From NCBI GenBank assembly GCA_039714395.1, contig JBDLJH010000002.1, forward strand, positions 1 through 64,000: a stretch of 64,000 nt of DNA, in the 5' to 3' direction. Under the pieces are notes generated by a model. The model was given only the letters and a program-made list of their open reading frames with translations, searched no databases and was not told where the DNA came from. The stretch comes from JAPHSX01 sp039714395. Lineage in GTDB: Bacteria; Pseudomonadota; Gammaproteobacteria; Thiohalomonadales; Thiohalomonadaceae. The position numbers and the translations under genes were made by a program. This document shows, in pieces, positions 17,780 to 25,659 of the stretch (positions are counted from its first letter, which is position 1; every line of letters begins with the position of its first letter).

Positions 17780-18508
17780 TTAAGACTTCAACTTATCTAC
17801 TGCCGAGAGTATTCCGCGCAAAATATTCACCTCAGTCTTCTCCACCCGTGCACGGTTAAACAGGCGTCGCATGCGCCGCATCAACTGACGAGGATTATCG
17901 GGGTCGAGAAAACCCACATCCACCATGGTCTGCTCCAGCTGAGCGATCAACCCCTCCACCTCCTCCGCCGAGGCAGCCTCGTCCTCCTTGTTACTGGCCG
18001 GGGCTTGCCACTCACCACTGCGAGCCATCATCAACTCATAACTGACCACCTGAATCGCTGAAGCCACATTGAGCGAGCTGAACTCGCTGTTGGTGGGAAT
18101 ATGCAGCAGGGTGTGACAAAGACTCAGCTCGTCGTTGGTCAAGCCCGAGTGCTCTCGCCCAAACACCAGCGCCACCTCGGTGGTCTGTTCCTGTTGCGAC
18201 ACCAGTTCAGCCGCAGCCCGAGCATCAAGCTGTGGCCAGGGTAAATTTCGCTGCGAGCGGGCACTGGCACCGAAGACCATTGAGCAGCCAGCCAGTGCCT
18301 GCTGCAGTGTTTCGCAGACTGTGGCTGCCTCCAGGATGTTATTAGCGCCTGAAGCACGAGCCATTGCCTCCCCATCAGGGAAACTACGAGGCCTGACCAA
18401 ATAGAGTCGATCCAGGCACATATTCTTCATAGCCCGGGCAGCCGCCCCTATATTTCCGGGGTGAGAGGTCTCAACCATGACGATACGAATTGCAGGAAGC
18501 GGGTTCAC
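17780..18508 (-). CDS. trmJ: tRNA (cytidine/uridine-2'-O-)-methyltransferase TrmJ
   Basis: SPOUT methyltransferase that modifies the ribose of nucleotide 32 in tRNAs. The 242-residue product starts with the fold's RIVMVETSHPGNIGAAARAM segment and has the trefoil-knot SAM-binding motifs ALVFGREHSGLTNDEL and LHIPTNSEFSSLNVASAI. The C-terminal helical extension fits TrmJ rather than TrmL. It lies upstream of cysE-iscR (150 bp gap), as in many gammaproteobacteria, and is divergent from suhB. Confidence 0.95.
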   Translation of the reverse strand: MNPLPAIRIVMVETSHPGNIGAAARAMKNMCLDRLYLVRPRSFPDGEAMARASGANNILEAATVCETLQQALAGCSMVFGASARSQRNLPWPQLDARAAAELVSQQEQTTEVALVFGREHSGLTNDELSLCHTLLHIPTNSEFSSLNVASAIQVVSYELMMARSGEWQAPASNKEDEAASAEEVEGLIAQLEQTMVDVGFLDPDNPRQLMRRMRRLFNRARVEKTEVNILRGILSAVDKLKS

Positions 18509-18533
18509 ATTTCACCTTTATGATGCGTAGATG

Positions 18534-18562
18534 CTGAAATTTTTCACCATCCGGTTTAAAAT
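18534..18562 (+). promoter_or_regulatory. Possible suhB promoter
   Basis: -35-like CTGAAA (18534-18539), 17-bp spacer and -10-like TAAAAT (18557-18562) lie about 55 bp before the suhB ATG, in the trmJ-suhB divergent gap. The -35 match is only partial. Confidence 0.4.
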
Positions 18563-18616
18563 GCGCGGCCTGCGGCACTCCTTGCCGCCGCTGTTTAACA
18601 ATCTGGAGGCTGTCCC

Positions 18617-19417
18617 ATGCACCCCATGCTGAATATTGCCGTGCGCGCCGCGCGTGAGGCAGGCAACATTATCGCCCGATCTTTCCCTCATGTGGATAGT
18701 CTCACCATTGAGACCAAAGCCAGTAATGACTTCGTTAGTGAAGTCGACCGCGCGGCCGAGCAGGCAATCATACAGGTGATCCGCAAGCACTACCCTGATC
18801 ACGCCATCCTCGCTGAGGAGAGCGGCCAACTCAATGGCAATGAGGAATACCTCTGGATCATCGACCCGCTGGACGGCACCACCAACTTTCTCCACAGTTT
18901 TCCGCAGTTTGCCGTCTCCATCGCCCTGCAGTACAGGGGCAAGTTAGATCAGGCCGTGGTCTATGACCCCATCAGCCAGGACCTCTACACCGCCAGCCGC
19001 GGCAACGGCGCACAGCTCAACGGCCGTCGTATTCGCGTCACCACCCGCAAAGGACTGGACGGCGCCCTGCTCGGCACCGGTTTTCCCTTTAAATCTCAGG
19101 AGCTGCTCGATACCTACCTCTGTACCTTCAAGGCACTATTCAGCAACACCGCTGGAATTCGCCGTCCCGGCTCTGCTGCGCTGGATCTGGCCTATGTGGC
19201 TGCGGGCCGTCTCGACGGCTTCTGGGAGTTTGATCTCAACCCATGGGATATGGCTGCTGGCGCGCTACTGGTACAGGAAGCGGGCGGTAAAGTTGGAGAC
19301 TTCGGCGCGGGTGATGAGTACCTTGAGAGCGGCAATGTCATCGCTGGCAACCTCAACCTGTTCGGTGCAATGCACCGGGCAATCAGCCCCTGTCTACCAT
19401 CAGAAATAAAGCGATAA
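18617..19417 (+). CDS. suhB: Inositol-1-monophosphatase / Nus factor SuhB
   Basis: Mg-dependent phosphatase that in E. coli also joins the rRNA antitermination complex. The 266-residue product shows the family metal-binding motifs EESG, WIIDPLDGTTNFLHSFP and the C-terminal NPWDMAAGALLVQEAGG. Length matches E. coli SuhB (267). The ATG is preceded by GGAGG 8 bases upstream. Divergence from trmJ is the standard gammaproteobacterial layout. A strong bidirectional terminator follows. Confidence 0.96.
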   Translation: MHPMLNIAVRAAREAGNIIARSFPHVDSLTIETKASNDFVSEVDRAAEQAIIQVIRKHYPDHAILAEESGQLNGNEEYLWIIDPLDGTTNFLHSFPQFAVSIALQYRGKLDQAVVYDPISQDLYTASRGNGAQLNGRRIRVTTRKGLDGALLGTGFPFKSQELLDTYLCTFKALFSNTAGIRRPGSAALDLAYVAAGRLDGFWEFDLNPWDMAAGALLVQEAGGKVGDFGAGDEYLESGNVIAGNLNLFGAMHRAISPCLPSEIKR

Positions 19418-19494
19418 CACCAGCCATTACAACGGAAAGGAAATTCCAGTTCATTATGATTATGAGCTTTATCTGGCCGTAACTGACCAATAAA

Positions 19495-19517
19495 AAAGCC
19501 CGCTAACGCGGGCTTTT
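19495..19517. terminator. Bidirectional terminator between suhB and secF
   Basis: A perfect 9-bp stem AAAGCCCGC / GCGGGCTTT with a TAAC loop, preceded by an A-run and followed by a T-run. It serves both the rightward suhB and the leftward secDF transcript ending at 19537. Confidence 0.85.
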
Positions 19518-19536
19518 ATTAACGCCGTCAAACAAT

Positions 19537-20472
19537 CTACGGCATCTCATCAATCTCTGCCCCCTCCTTCTCCACCGGCATCAGATCCTCTTTGGTAATT
19601 CCTAGCGCCAGGGCCGAGGCACTGGCAACGTAAATAGAGGAATAGGTACCAATAAGCACCCCGACGATCAAGGCAGTGGCAAAGCCATGAATCAATTCAC
19701 CGCCAAAAACAAACAACGCAAGCAACACCAGCAGAGTGGTAATAGAGGTCATCAAGGTACGTGACAGGGTCTGGTTTAGCGAGGCATTAACAATCTCCAC
19801 TGAAGAGCCTTTCCGTATCCTGCGAAAGTTTTCACGAATACGGTCAAACACCACAATCGTATCATTAAGCGAATAACCGATTACTGCCAGTAGCGCTGCC
19901 AGTACCGTAAGGTCAAAGTCGAGCTGAAACAGCGAGAAGACCCCAAGGGTAATCAACACATCATGCACCAGCGCCGCAACTGAACCCACAGCAAAGCGAT
20001 ATTCGAAACGTAGCGCCACATAGATAAGGATACCGATGAGTGCATAGATCATTGCCAAACCACCATCATTGGTCAGCTCATCACCCACCTGCGGTCCGAC
20101 ATACTCGACACGACGCATCTCCACCTGACTGTTCTGAATAGTCAGGGTATGAACAACATTGTCACTCAACTCGGCACTGGATACCCCTTCACGTGGTGCG
20201 ATACGGATCAGTACCTCGCTGGCGGTACCAAAGTGCTGCACTACCGCCTCACCGTAACCGTCATTTTCCAGCGCCTGACGAATACCGCTCAGCTCCACAC
20301 CCTGCGGATAACCGACCTCAACCAGGGTACCTCCGGTAAAGTCGATACCAAAATTGAAGCCCCGCATAACAAACGATGCAATGGCGATCAGTAACAACAG
20401 GCTGGAGAAAGAGAGCGCTAACTTGCGCCCAGCCATGAAATTGAATGTCGGCTCTTTATTAAAAATTTGCAT
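19537..20472 (-). CDS. secF: Protein translocase subunit SecF
   Basis: Inner-membrane partner of SecD that uses the proton gradient to complete protein export. The 311-residue product has the N-terminal membrane helix, a periplasmic P4 domain beginning with GIDFTGGTLVEVGYP, and five more membrane helices containing the RND-family motif GYSLNDTIVVFDRIREN. Length matches SecF (about 305-325). It follows secD by 14 bp in the yajC-secD-secF operon. Confidence 0.97.
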   Translation of the reverse strand: MQIFNKEPTFNFMAGRKLALSFSSLLLLIAIASFVMRGFNFGIDFTGGTLVEVGYPQGVELSGIRQALENDGYGEAVVQHFGTASEVLIRIAPREGVSSAELSDNVVHTLTIQNSQVEMRRVEYVGPQVGDELTNDGGLAMIYALIGILIYVALRFEYRFAVGSVAALVHDVLITLGVFSLFQLDFDLTVLAALLAVIGYSLNDTIVVFDRIRENFRRIRKGSSVEIVNASLNQTLSRTLMTSITTLLVLLALFVFGGELIHGFATALIVGVLIGTYSSIYVASASALALGITKEDLMPVEKEGAEIDEMP

Positions 20473-20486
20473 AGTAATCTCGTCCC

Positions 20487-22343
20487 CTAGATCGACAGTT
20501 TAGAGAGGCGTTTGCCACGCACCGTCAAATTAACCACCCCGCGGGTCACCATAATCGCAGTGAACATGGAGGTGATGATGCCGATGGAGAGGGTAATCGC
20601 GAAGCCCTTAATCGGTCCGGTACCAAAACCAAACAGCACCAGTGCCGCAAGCAGGGTGGTAATGTTGGCATCGGCAATAGTGGAAAAGGCCTTTTCATAA
20701 CCTGCATGGATTGCCGTCTGCGGGCTCGTGCCGGCCCGTAGCTCCTCACGAATCCGCTCGAAGATCAGCACGTTGGCATCCACCGCCATACCGACGGTAA
20801 GCACAATACCGGCAATACCCGGCAGGGTCAGGGTCGCCTGCAATAGCGAGAGTACGGCAACGATAAAGACCAGATTCAACGCCAGCGCCAGATTGGCAAC
20901 CATACCGAAGCCCCGATACCAGACCACCATAAACACCAGCACGATAACGAAACCAATGATTACTGATTTGAAGCCTTGATCGATGCTGTCCTGGCCAAGG
21001 CTCGGGCCGATGGTTCGCTCTTCGACGATCTCCATCGGTGCGGCCAGGGCGCCGGCACGCAGCAGCAGCGCCAGGCTGTGTGCCTCAGAGCCGCTATCCA
21101 GGCCTGTGGTCTGGAAGCGCTTGCTAAAGTGCTCCTTAATGTTGGCGATACTAATCACCTCCTCGATACGCTTGGTGCTACGTACCTTCTTACCCTCGAC
21201 GATACGGGTCTCACTCTTCGTCTCGATATAGACCACGGCCATTCCCTTGCCAACATTCTCGCGGGTGAAGTCACTCATGCGCTTCGCCCCCTTGGCATCG
21301 AGGGTCACGCTGACCATCGGCTGGCCGGTCTGCGAATCCAGGCCCGAGGAGGCATCGATAATCTGATCACCACTAACGATAATGCTCTTCTTCAGCAGCA
21401 CCGGACGGCCATTACGATCCTTATAAAGACGAGAGCCGAAGGGGACGCGCCCCGCCAGCGCACCAGAGACATCGTGCTTCTCATCTACCGCGTGATACTC
21501 CAGAGTGGCGGTGGCACCAATGGTCTCCTTGGCACAGGAAGTACACTGAACACCGGGGAGTTGCACCACAATACGACTATCGCCCTGCTGCTGGATCGTC
21601 GGCTCGGAGACACCCAGCTCATTAACCCGCTTGCGCAGAGTGGTAATGTTCTGCTTTAACGCAAACTTGGTGGTCTCCAGCTGCGCCTGCTCATTGAGTG
21701 CAGCGTAGAGGAAGAAGCCTTTATCCCCCTCCTCGTCCAGCAGCTCCAGCTCGCGATACTCTTTGTTAATCAGCTCCTGTGCCTTAGTCAGCTCTTCGGC
21801 TGTACGAAAACGCATCTCTACCCGCTGCTTGCTATCAGTGATGGTGAGGTAACGCACCTTGTTGTCACGCAACAGGGTGCGCAGGTCGCCCACATAACGC
21901 TCTGCAGCCTTATCCAGGGCGGCCTGCATATCCACCTCCATCAGGAAGTGAACACCACCGCGTAGATCCAGACCCAAATACATCGGCATGGCGTTAAAGC
22001 GACGCAGCCACTCAGGAGTGGCTGGGGCCAGATTAAGGGCGGCAGTATAATTGTCGCCTAACGCCTGTTGCAGTGGTTGATGAGCCTTGAGCTGTGTCTC
22101 TATATCGGCGAAGCGAACCAGCATCATACCGGGGCGGAACTCGTATGACTTGACCGTCAGTTGTTTCTCTTCGAGCAACTTCAGTACACGATCACGAGTC
22201 GAGGTATCTACCTCTGCCATGCGGTTGGCGGAGATCTGTAGCGCCGGATCATCACCATAAAGGTTAGGCGACGCATAGATCGCGCCGACGACAAACAGCG
22301 CAACAATAATGATATATTTCCAGAGAGGATATTGGTTAAGCAT
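20487..22343 (-). CDS. secD: Protein translocase subunit SecD
   Basis: Large subunit of the SecDF export motor. The 618-residue product has an N-terminal membrane helix, a long periplasmic region (P1 head and base, with LGLDLRGGVHFLMEVD), and a C-terminal block of membrane helices with VGMAVDANVLIFERIREEL, the proton-relay Asp/Arg motif. Length matches E. coli SecD (615). It lies 56 bp downstream of yajC. Confidence 0.98.
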   Translation of the reverse strand: MLNQYPLWKYIIIVALFVVGAIYASPNLYGDDPALQISANRMAEVDTSTRDRVLKLLEEKQLTVKSYEFRPGMMLVRFADIETQLKAHQPLQQALGDNYTAALNLAPATPEWLRRFNAMPMYLGLDLRGGVHFLMEVDMQAALDKAAERYVGDLRTLLRDNKVRYLTITDSKQRVEMRFRTAEELTKAQELINKEYRELELLDEEGDKGFFLYAALNEQAQLETTKFALKQNITTLRKRVNELGVSEPTIQQQGDSRIVVQLPGVQCTSCAKETIGATATLEYHAVDEKHDVSGALAGRVPFGSRLYKDRNGRPVLLKKSIIVSGDQIIDASSGLDSQTGQPMVSVTLDAKGAKRMSDFTRENVGKGMAVVYIETKSETRIVEGKKVRSTKRIEEVISIANIKEHFSKRFQTTGLDSGSEAHSLALLLRAGALAAPMEIVEERTIGPSLGQDSIDQGFKSVIIGFVIVLVFMVVWYRGFGMVANLALALNLVFIVAVLSLLQATLTLPGIAGIVLTVGMAVDANVLIFERIREELRAGTSPQTAIHAGYEKAFSTIADANITTLLAALVLFGFGTGPIKGFAITLSIGIITSMFTAIMVTRGVVNLTVRGKRLSKLSI

Positions 22344-22399
22344 GCTTACACCCGGATGTGGCCCGCGGCATCCGCCGACAGGCCATGTTTATTATGGAA

Positions 22400-22735
22400 T
22401 TACAGACTCTTAATGGTCCCTTTAGGCAGCAGGCTGGTGATCGCGCCACGCTGTACCTTTACCTCAACATTGTCGGCCACCGACACCTGAAGGTACTCCT
22501 CGTTCACCTCGGTGACCTTACCGTAGAGACCACCCTGGGTGACCACCTCATCACCCTTGCCTACCGCCTCAACCATCGCCTTGTGCGCCTTGGCACGCTT
22601 GGACTGCGGACGAATCAGCAGAAAGTAGAAGACCACGAAGAGAATGATGAAGGGGAATAATGCCTCAATCAGATTAGGTTGCTGGGCTGCGGCGGGGGCC
22701 GCTTCGGCCATGGCATCGGAGATAAAAAAGCTCAT
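22400..22735 (-). CDS. yajC: Preprotein translocase subunit YajC
   Basis: Small inner-membrane protein associated with SecDF. The 111-residue product has one membrane helix (about residues 22-41, LIEALFPFIILFVVFYFLLI) followed by the signature RPQSKRAKAHKAMV and a small beta domain. It is the first gene of yajC-secD-secF and follows tgt by 76 bp, the conserved queA-tgt-yajC-secDF order. Confidence 0.96.
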   Translation of the reverse strand: MSFFISDAMAEAAPAAAQQPNLIEALFPFIILFVVFYFLLIRPQSKRAKAHKAMVEAVGKGDEVVTQGGLYGKVTEVNEEYLQVSVADNVEVKVQRGAITSLLPKGTIKSL

Positions 22736-22811
22736 TGGTAGTTCCTTAATTGTTCTTTAGTAATTTGGTTATGACCCCCCTTCTACACGGGCGTCATGCA
22801 ACAGCCGCCTA

Positions 22812-23927
22812 TTATGCCACAGGCGGTACGGCTTGTGACCGCATCGCGTAGAACTGATTCACGAATGCATTCAGCTCCCCTTCGGCGATGGCATCGCGCA
22901 GGCCACGCATCAGATCCTGATAGTAGTGGAGATTGTGGATGGTATTGAGCCGCGCCCCAAGGATCTCGTTGGTTTTATCGAGATGGCGCAGGTAGGCACG
23001 GCTGTAGTTTTGGCAGGTATAGCAGCCGCAATGCTCATCCAAAGGGCGTGTATCGTGCTGATGGATGGCGTTGCGTATCTTTATCACCCCATCGTGAGTG
23101 AAGAGATGACCATTACGCGCATTACGGGTCGGCATCACGCAGTCAAACATATCGATGCCCCGGCGCACTGCCTCAACAATATCTTCCGGCTTACCCACCC
23201 CCATCAGATAGCGCGGCTTATCGCAGGGCATGCGCGGTCCCAGGTGGTCGAGGACTCGTACCATATCTTCCTTTGGCTCCCCCACCGATAGGCCGCCGAT
23301 GGCGTAACCATCAAAGCCGATCTCGGTGAGTCCCTGAAGGGAGACATCACGCAGACTCTCGTACATCCCCCCCTGCACGATGCCAAACAGGGCGTTGGGA
23401 TTGTCGCCATGGGCCTCTTTAGAGCGCCTGGCCCAGCGTAGCGACAGTTCCATCGACACCTTTGCCTCCTGCTCGGTGGCCGGATAGGGGGTGCACTCGT
23501 CGAAGATCATAACGATATCGGAACCCAGCGCCCGCTGTACCGCCATCGACTCCTCAGGTCCCATGAAGACTTTGGAGCCATTCACCGGCGAGGCGAAGGT
23601 GACCCCCTCCTCGGTGATCTTGCGCATATCGCCCAGGGAGAAGACCTGAAAGCCGCCCGAGTCGGTAAGAATGGGACCCTCCCAGTGCATGAAGTCGTGC
23701 AGGTCGCCGTGGGCCTCAATCACATCGGTGCCGGGGCGCAACATCAGGTGAAAAGTGTTACCGAGGATAATCTCCGCACCGATTCCCTTGATCTCCTCCG
23801 GGGTCATCGCCTTGACCGTGCCGTAGGTGCCCACTGGCATAAAGGCGGGGGTCTCCACCGTGCCACGCTCAAAGGTGAGACGGCCACGGCGGGCATTGCT
23901 ATCAGTAGTGATTAGTTCAAATTGCAT
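22812..23927 (-). CDS. tgt: Queuine tRNA-ribosyltransferase
   Basis: Exchanges guanine 34 of GUN-anticodon tRNAs for preQ1 on the way to queuosine. The 371-residue product has the base-binding segment ILTDSGGFQVFSLG, the Asp-containing FDCVMPTRNAR, and the zinc site CGCYTCQNYSRAYLRHL. Length is typical (about 370-380). It lies 5 bp after queA. With queD and folE2 at 50.7-51.9 kb the window holds four queuosine-related genes. Confidence 0.98.
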   Translation of the reverse strand: MQFELITTDSNARRGRLTFERGTVETPAFMPVGTYGTVKAMTPEEIKGIGAEIILGNTFHLMLRPGTDVIEAHGDLHDFMHWEGPILTDSGGFQVFSLGDMRKITEEGVTFASPVNGSKVFMGPEESMAVQRALGSDIVMIFDECTPYPATEQEAKVSMELSLRWARRSKEAHGDNPNALFGIVQGGMYESLRDVSLQGLTEIGFDGYAIGGLSVGEPKEDMVRVLDHLGPRMPCDKPRYLMGVGKPEDIVEAVRRGIDMFDCVMPTRNARNGHLFTHDGVIKIRNAIHQHDTRPLDEHCGCYTCQNYSRAYLRHLDKTNEILGARLNTIHNLHYYQDLMRGLRDAIAEGELNAFVNQFYAMRSQAVPPVA

Positions 23928-23932
23928 CGTCG

Positions 23933-25000
23933 TTAATCTTCACTTAATACGGTTCTAGGGCTCAGCACCTCGGGGCGCGGGAATTGTGGCAGCAGGAACA
24001 TCGCATCGCCATAGCTGAAAAAACGATAGCTCTCCGCTACGGCGTGGCGGTAGGCTTCCATCACCTGGTCATAGCCGGCAAAGGCACAGACCAGCATCAG
24101 CAGGGTCGATTCTGAGAGGTGGAAGTTGGTGACCAGGGCATCAATCACCCGGAACTCATAGCCGGGATAGATAAAGATATTGGTCTCGCCGCTGTAGGCA
24201 TATAGGTTGCTGGAACGCGCCGCAGACTCCAGCGAGCGTACCACCGTCGTACCTACCGCGATCACTCGTCCGCCACGCTGGCGGGTGGCGGCCACGGCAT
24301 CGACCACAGTCTGCGGTACTTCAATATATTCCGAGTGCATGGGGTGCTCACGAATATCGTCCACCCGCACCGGCTGGAAGGTACCTGCCCCCACATGCAG
24401 GGTCACATAGGCCGACTCCACACCCAGTGCCTTCACCCTTGCCAGTATCGACTCATCAAAGTGAAGACCGGCCGTGGGGGCAGCAACCGCCCCCTCCTTC
24501 TTCGCATAAACGGTCTGGTAACGCTCGCTATCGGCCTCTGCCGCCTCCCGATCTATATAAGGTGGGAGAGGCATCCGTCCATACTGTTTTAACAAGCCCA
24601 GTACCGGGGCGGGAAAATGCAGAACAAAAAGCGGGCCGTCACGCCCCAGTACCTCCACCTCGATGCTCTCCTCCAGAGTGAGGAGGCTGCCCGCCTTTGG
24701 TGACTTGCTGGCACGCACATGGGCCAGTACCTCGTATTCACTGGTAATGCGCTCTACCAGCACCTCCACCTGACCACCACTCTCCTTACGGCCAAATAGT
24801 CGCGCGGGGATAACACGGGTATCGTTAAACACCAGCAGGTCACCGGGGCGCAGCAGGTCGAGCAGATCAGCAAAGCGGCGATCCGCCCGTTCGCCGCTGG
24901 CCCCATCAAGGCTCAACAGGCGGCTGCCCGTGCGCTCACCAGCGGGCCGCTGGGCGATCAGTGACTCAGGAAGGTCAAAATGGAAGTCTGTACGTTGCAT
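23933..25000 (-). CDS. queA: S-adenosylmethionine:tRNA ribosyltransferase-isomerase
   Basis: Transfers the ribosyl part of SAM to preQ1-tRNA to give epoxyqueuosine. The 355-residue product shows FDLPESLIAQRPA at the N-terminus, LLVFNDTRVIPARLFG, and AAPTAGLHFDESIL and HVGAGTFQPVRVDDI in the core. Length and order (queA-tgt) are standard. It is divergent from the tRNA-Leu gene, with which it shares a 68-bp gap. Confidence 0.98.
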   Translation of the reverse strand: MQRTDFHFDLPESLIAQRPAGERTGSRLLSLDGASGERADRRFADLLDLLRPGDLLVFNDTRVIPARLFGRKESGGQVEVLVERITSEYEVLAHVRASKSPKAGSLLTLEESIEVEVLGRDGPLFVLHFPAPVLGLLKQYGRMPLPPYIDREAAEADSERYQTVYAKKEGAVAAPTAGLHFDESILARVKALGVESAYVTLHVGAGTFQPVRVDDIREHPMHSEYIEVPQTVVDAVAATRQRGGRVIAVGTTVVRSLESAARSSNLYAYSGETNIFIYPGYEFRVIDALVTNFHLSESTLLMLVCAFAGYDQVMEAYRHAVAESYRFFSYGDAMFLLPQFPRPEVLSPRTVLSED

Positions 25001-25028
25001 AGGGCGCGAATAATATCACTCTACCCCT

Positions 25029-25056
25029 TTGCGAGCGATGCAGAGTTCTCTATAAT
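25029..25056 (+). promoter_or_regulatory. tRNA-Leu promoter
   Basis: A perfect -10 box TATAAT (25051-25056) with a -35-like TTGCGA (25029-25034) 16 bp upstream, 12 bp before the mature tRNA end. GC-rich bases directly after the -10 fit a stringently controlled tRNA promoter. Confidence 0.7.
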
Positions 25057-25068
25057 GCGCCTTCCCTT

Positions 25069-25154
25069 GCCGGGGTGGCGAAATGGTATACGCAGGGGAT
25101 TCAAAATCCCCCGTCTTCACGGACGTGTCGGTTCGAGTCCGACCCTCGGTACCA
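25069..25154 (+). tRNA. tRNA-Leu (anticodon CAA)
   Basis: An 86-base class II tRNA. The acceptor GCCGGGG pairs with CCTCGGT, the D-arm region is GGCGAAATGGTATACGC, the anticodon stem-loop GGGGATTCAAAATCCCC carries CAA, a long variable arm follows (CGTCTTCACGGACG), then the T arm GTCGGTTCGAGTCCGAC and encoded CCA. The 3' 27 bases recur, with two changes, at 27746-27772, so this gene appears to be an integration target. Confidence 0.97.
25128..25154 (+). repeat. Left copy of tRNA-Leu 3'-end direct repeat (att-like)
   Basis: The last 27 bases of the tRNA-Leu gene, including CCA. It matches 27746-27772 at 25 of 27 positions, the last 17 being identical. This is the form of an attachment site left by site-specific integration at a tRNA 3' end. 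Confidence 0.75.
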
Positions 25155-25255
25155 CTTATAAAGTAAGCAACTATTAATCCATACCTCCATGGGGCGGTTA
25201 CAGGACACATACCACAAGAATGTAAACACTGCCCCCCCACTTTAGGAAGACATGG

Positions 25256-25657
25256 ATGAATTTCTGCACAGCACTTCATCAAAGAAAAAAACCAGCTATA
25301 GCAAACAAAATCATAGGGCTAACGTTCAAGAAGTGGAAATCGTACGCCAATCTATATTCCTCCAATAGGCAAAAGATAATAATAGACTATGGACTAATCT
25401 GGGGCTCCATCTCCGCACAGCTAACCCATCTAGTTAAAATATCAACACACATCGCTTCAATGTATTTTACCGGAGCAATCTCTCAGATTACAGGGATGAT
25501 GCTGCACAATATGTGCAGACTCCGGGAGGTTATGAGTTGCACACTGAAATTTCTCGTTATAAATACCCAGTCTCACTACCCAAAGTATGACCAACTTACA
25601 GATCCAAAAAAACTGGGGTTTGAAGAAGTTTTTGTGCCGCTTAGAAGCAAGCTGTAA
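25256..25657 (+). CDS. Uncertain hypothetical frame upstream of the acyltransferase
   Basis: A 133-codon open frame inside the A+T-rich insert, ending 2 bp before the acyltransferase ATG. The product is basic, with MNFCTALHQRKKPAIAN at its start, no recognisable domain, no signal peptide and no convincing membrane helix. I do not recognise it. The close spacing to the next gene favours translation or at least leader function, but the composition is close to what random A+T-rich DNA yields. It may be spurious or a decayed gene piece. Confidence 0.25.
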   Translation: MNFCTALHQRKKPAIANKIIGLTFKKWKSYANLYSSNRQKIIIDYGLIWGSISAQLTHLVKISTHIASMYFTGAISQITGMMLHNMCRLREVMSCTLKFLVINTQSHYPKYDQLTDPKKLGFEEVFVPLRSKL

Positions 25658-25659
25658 AT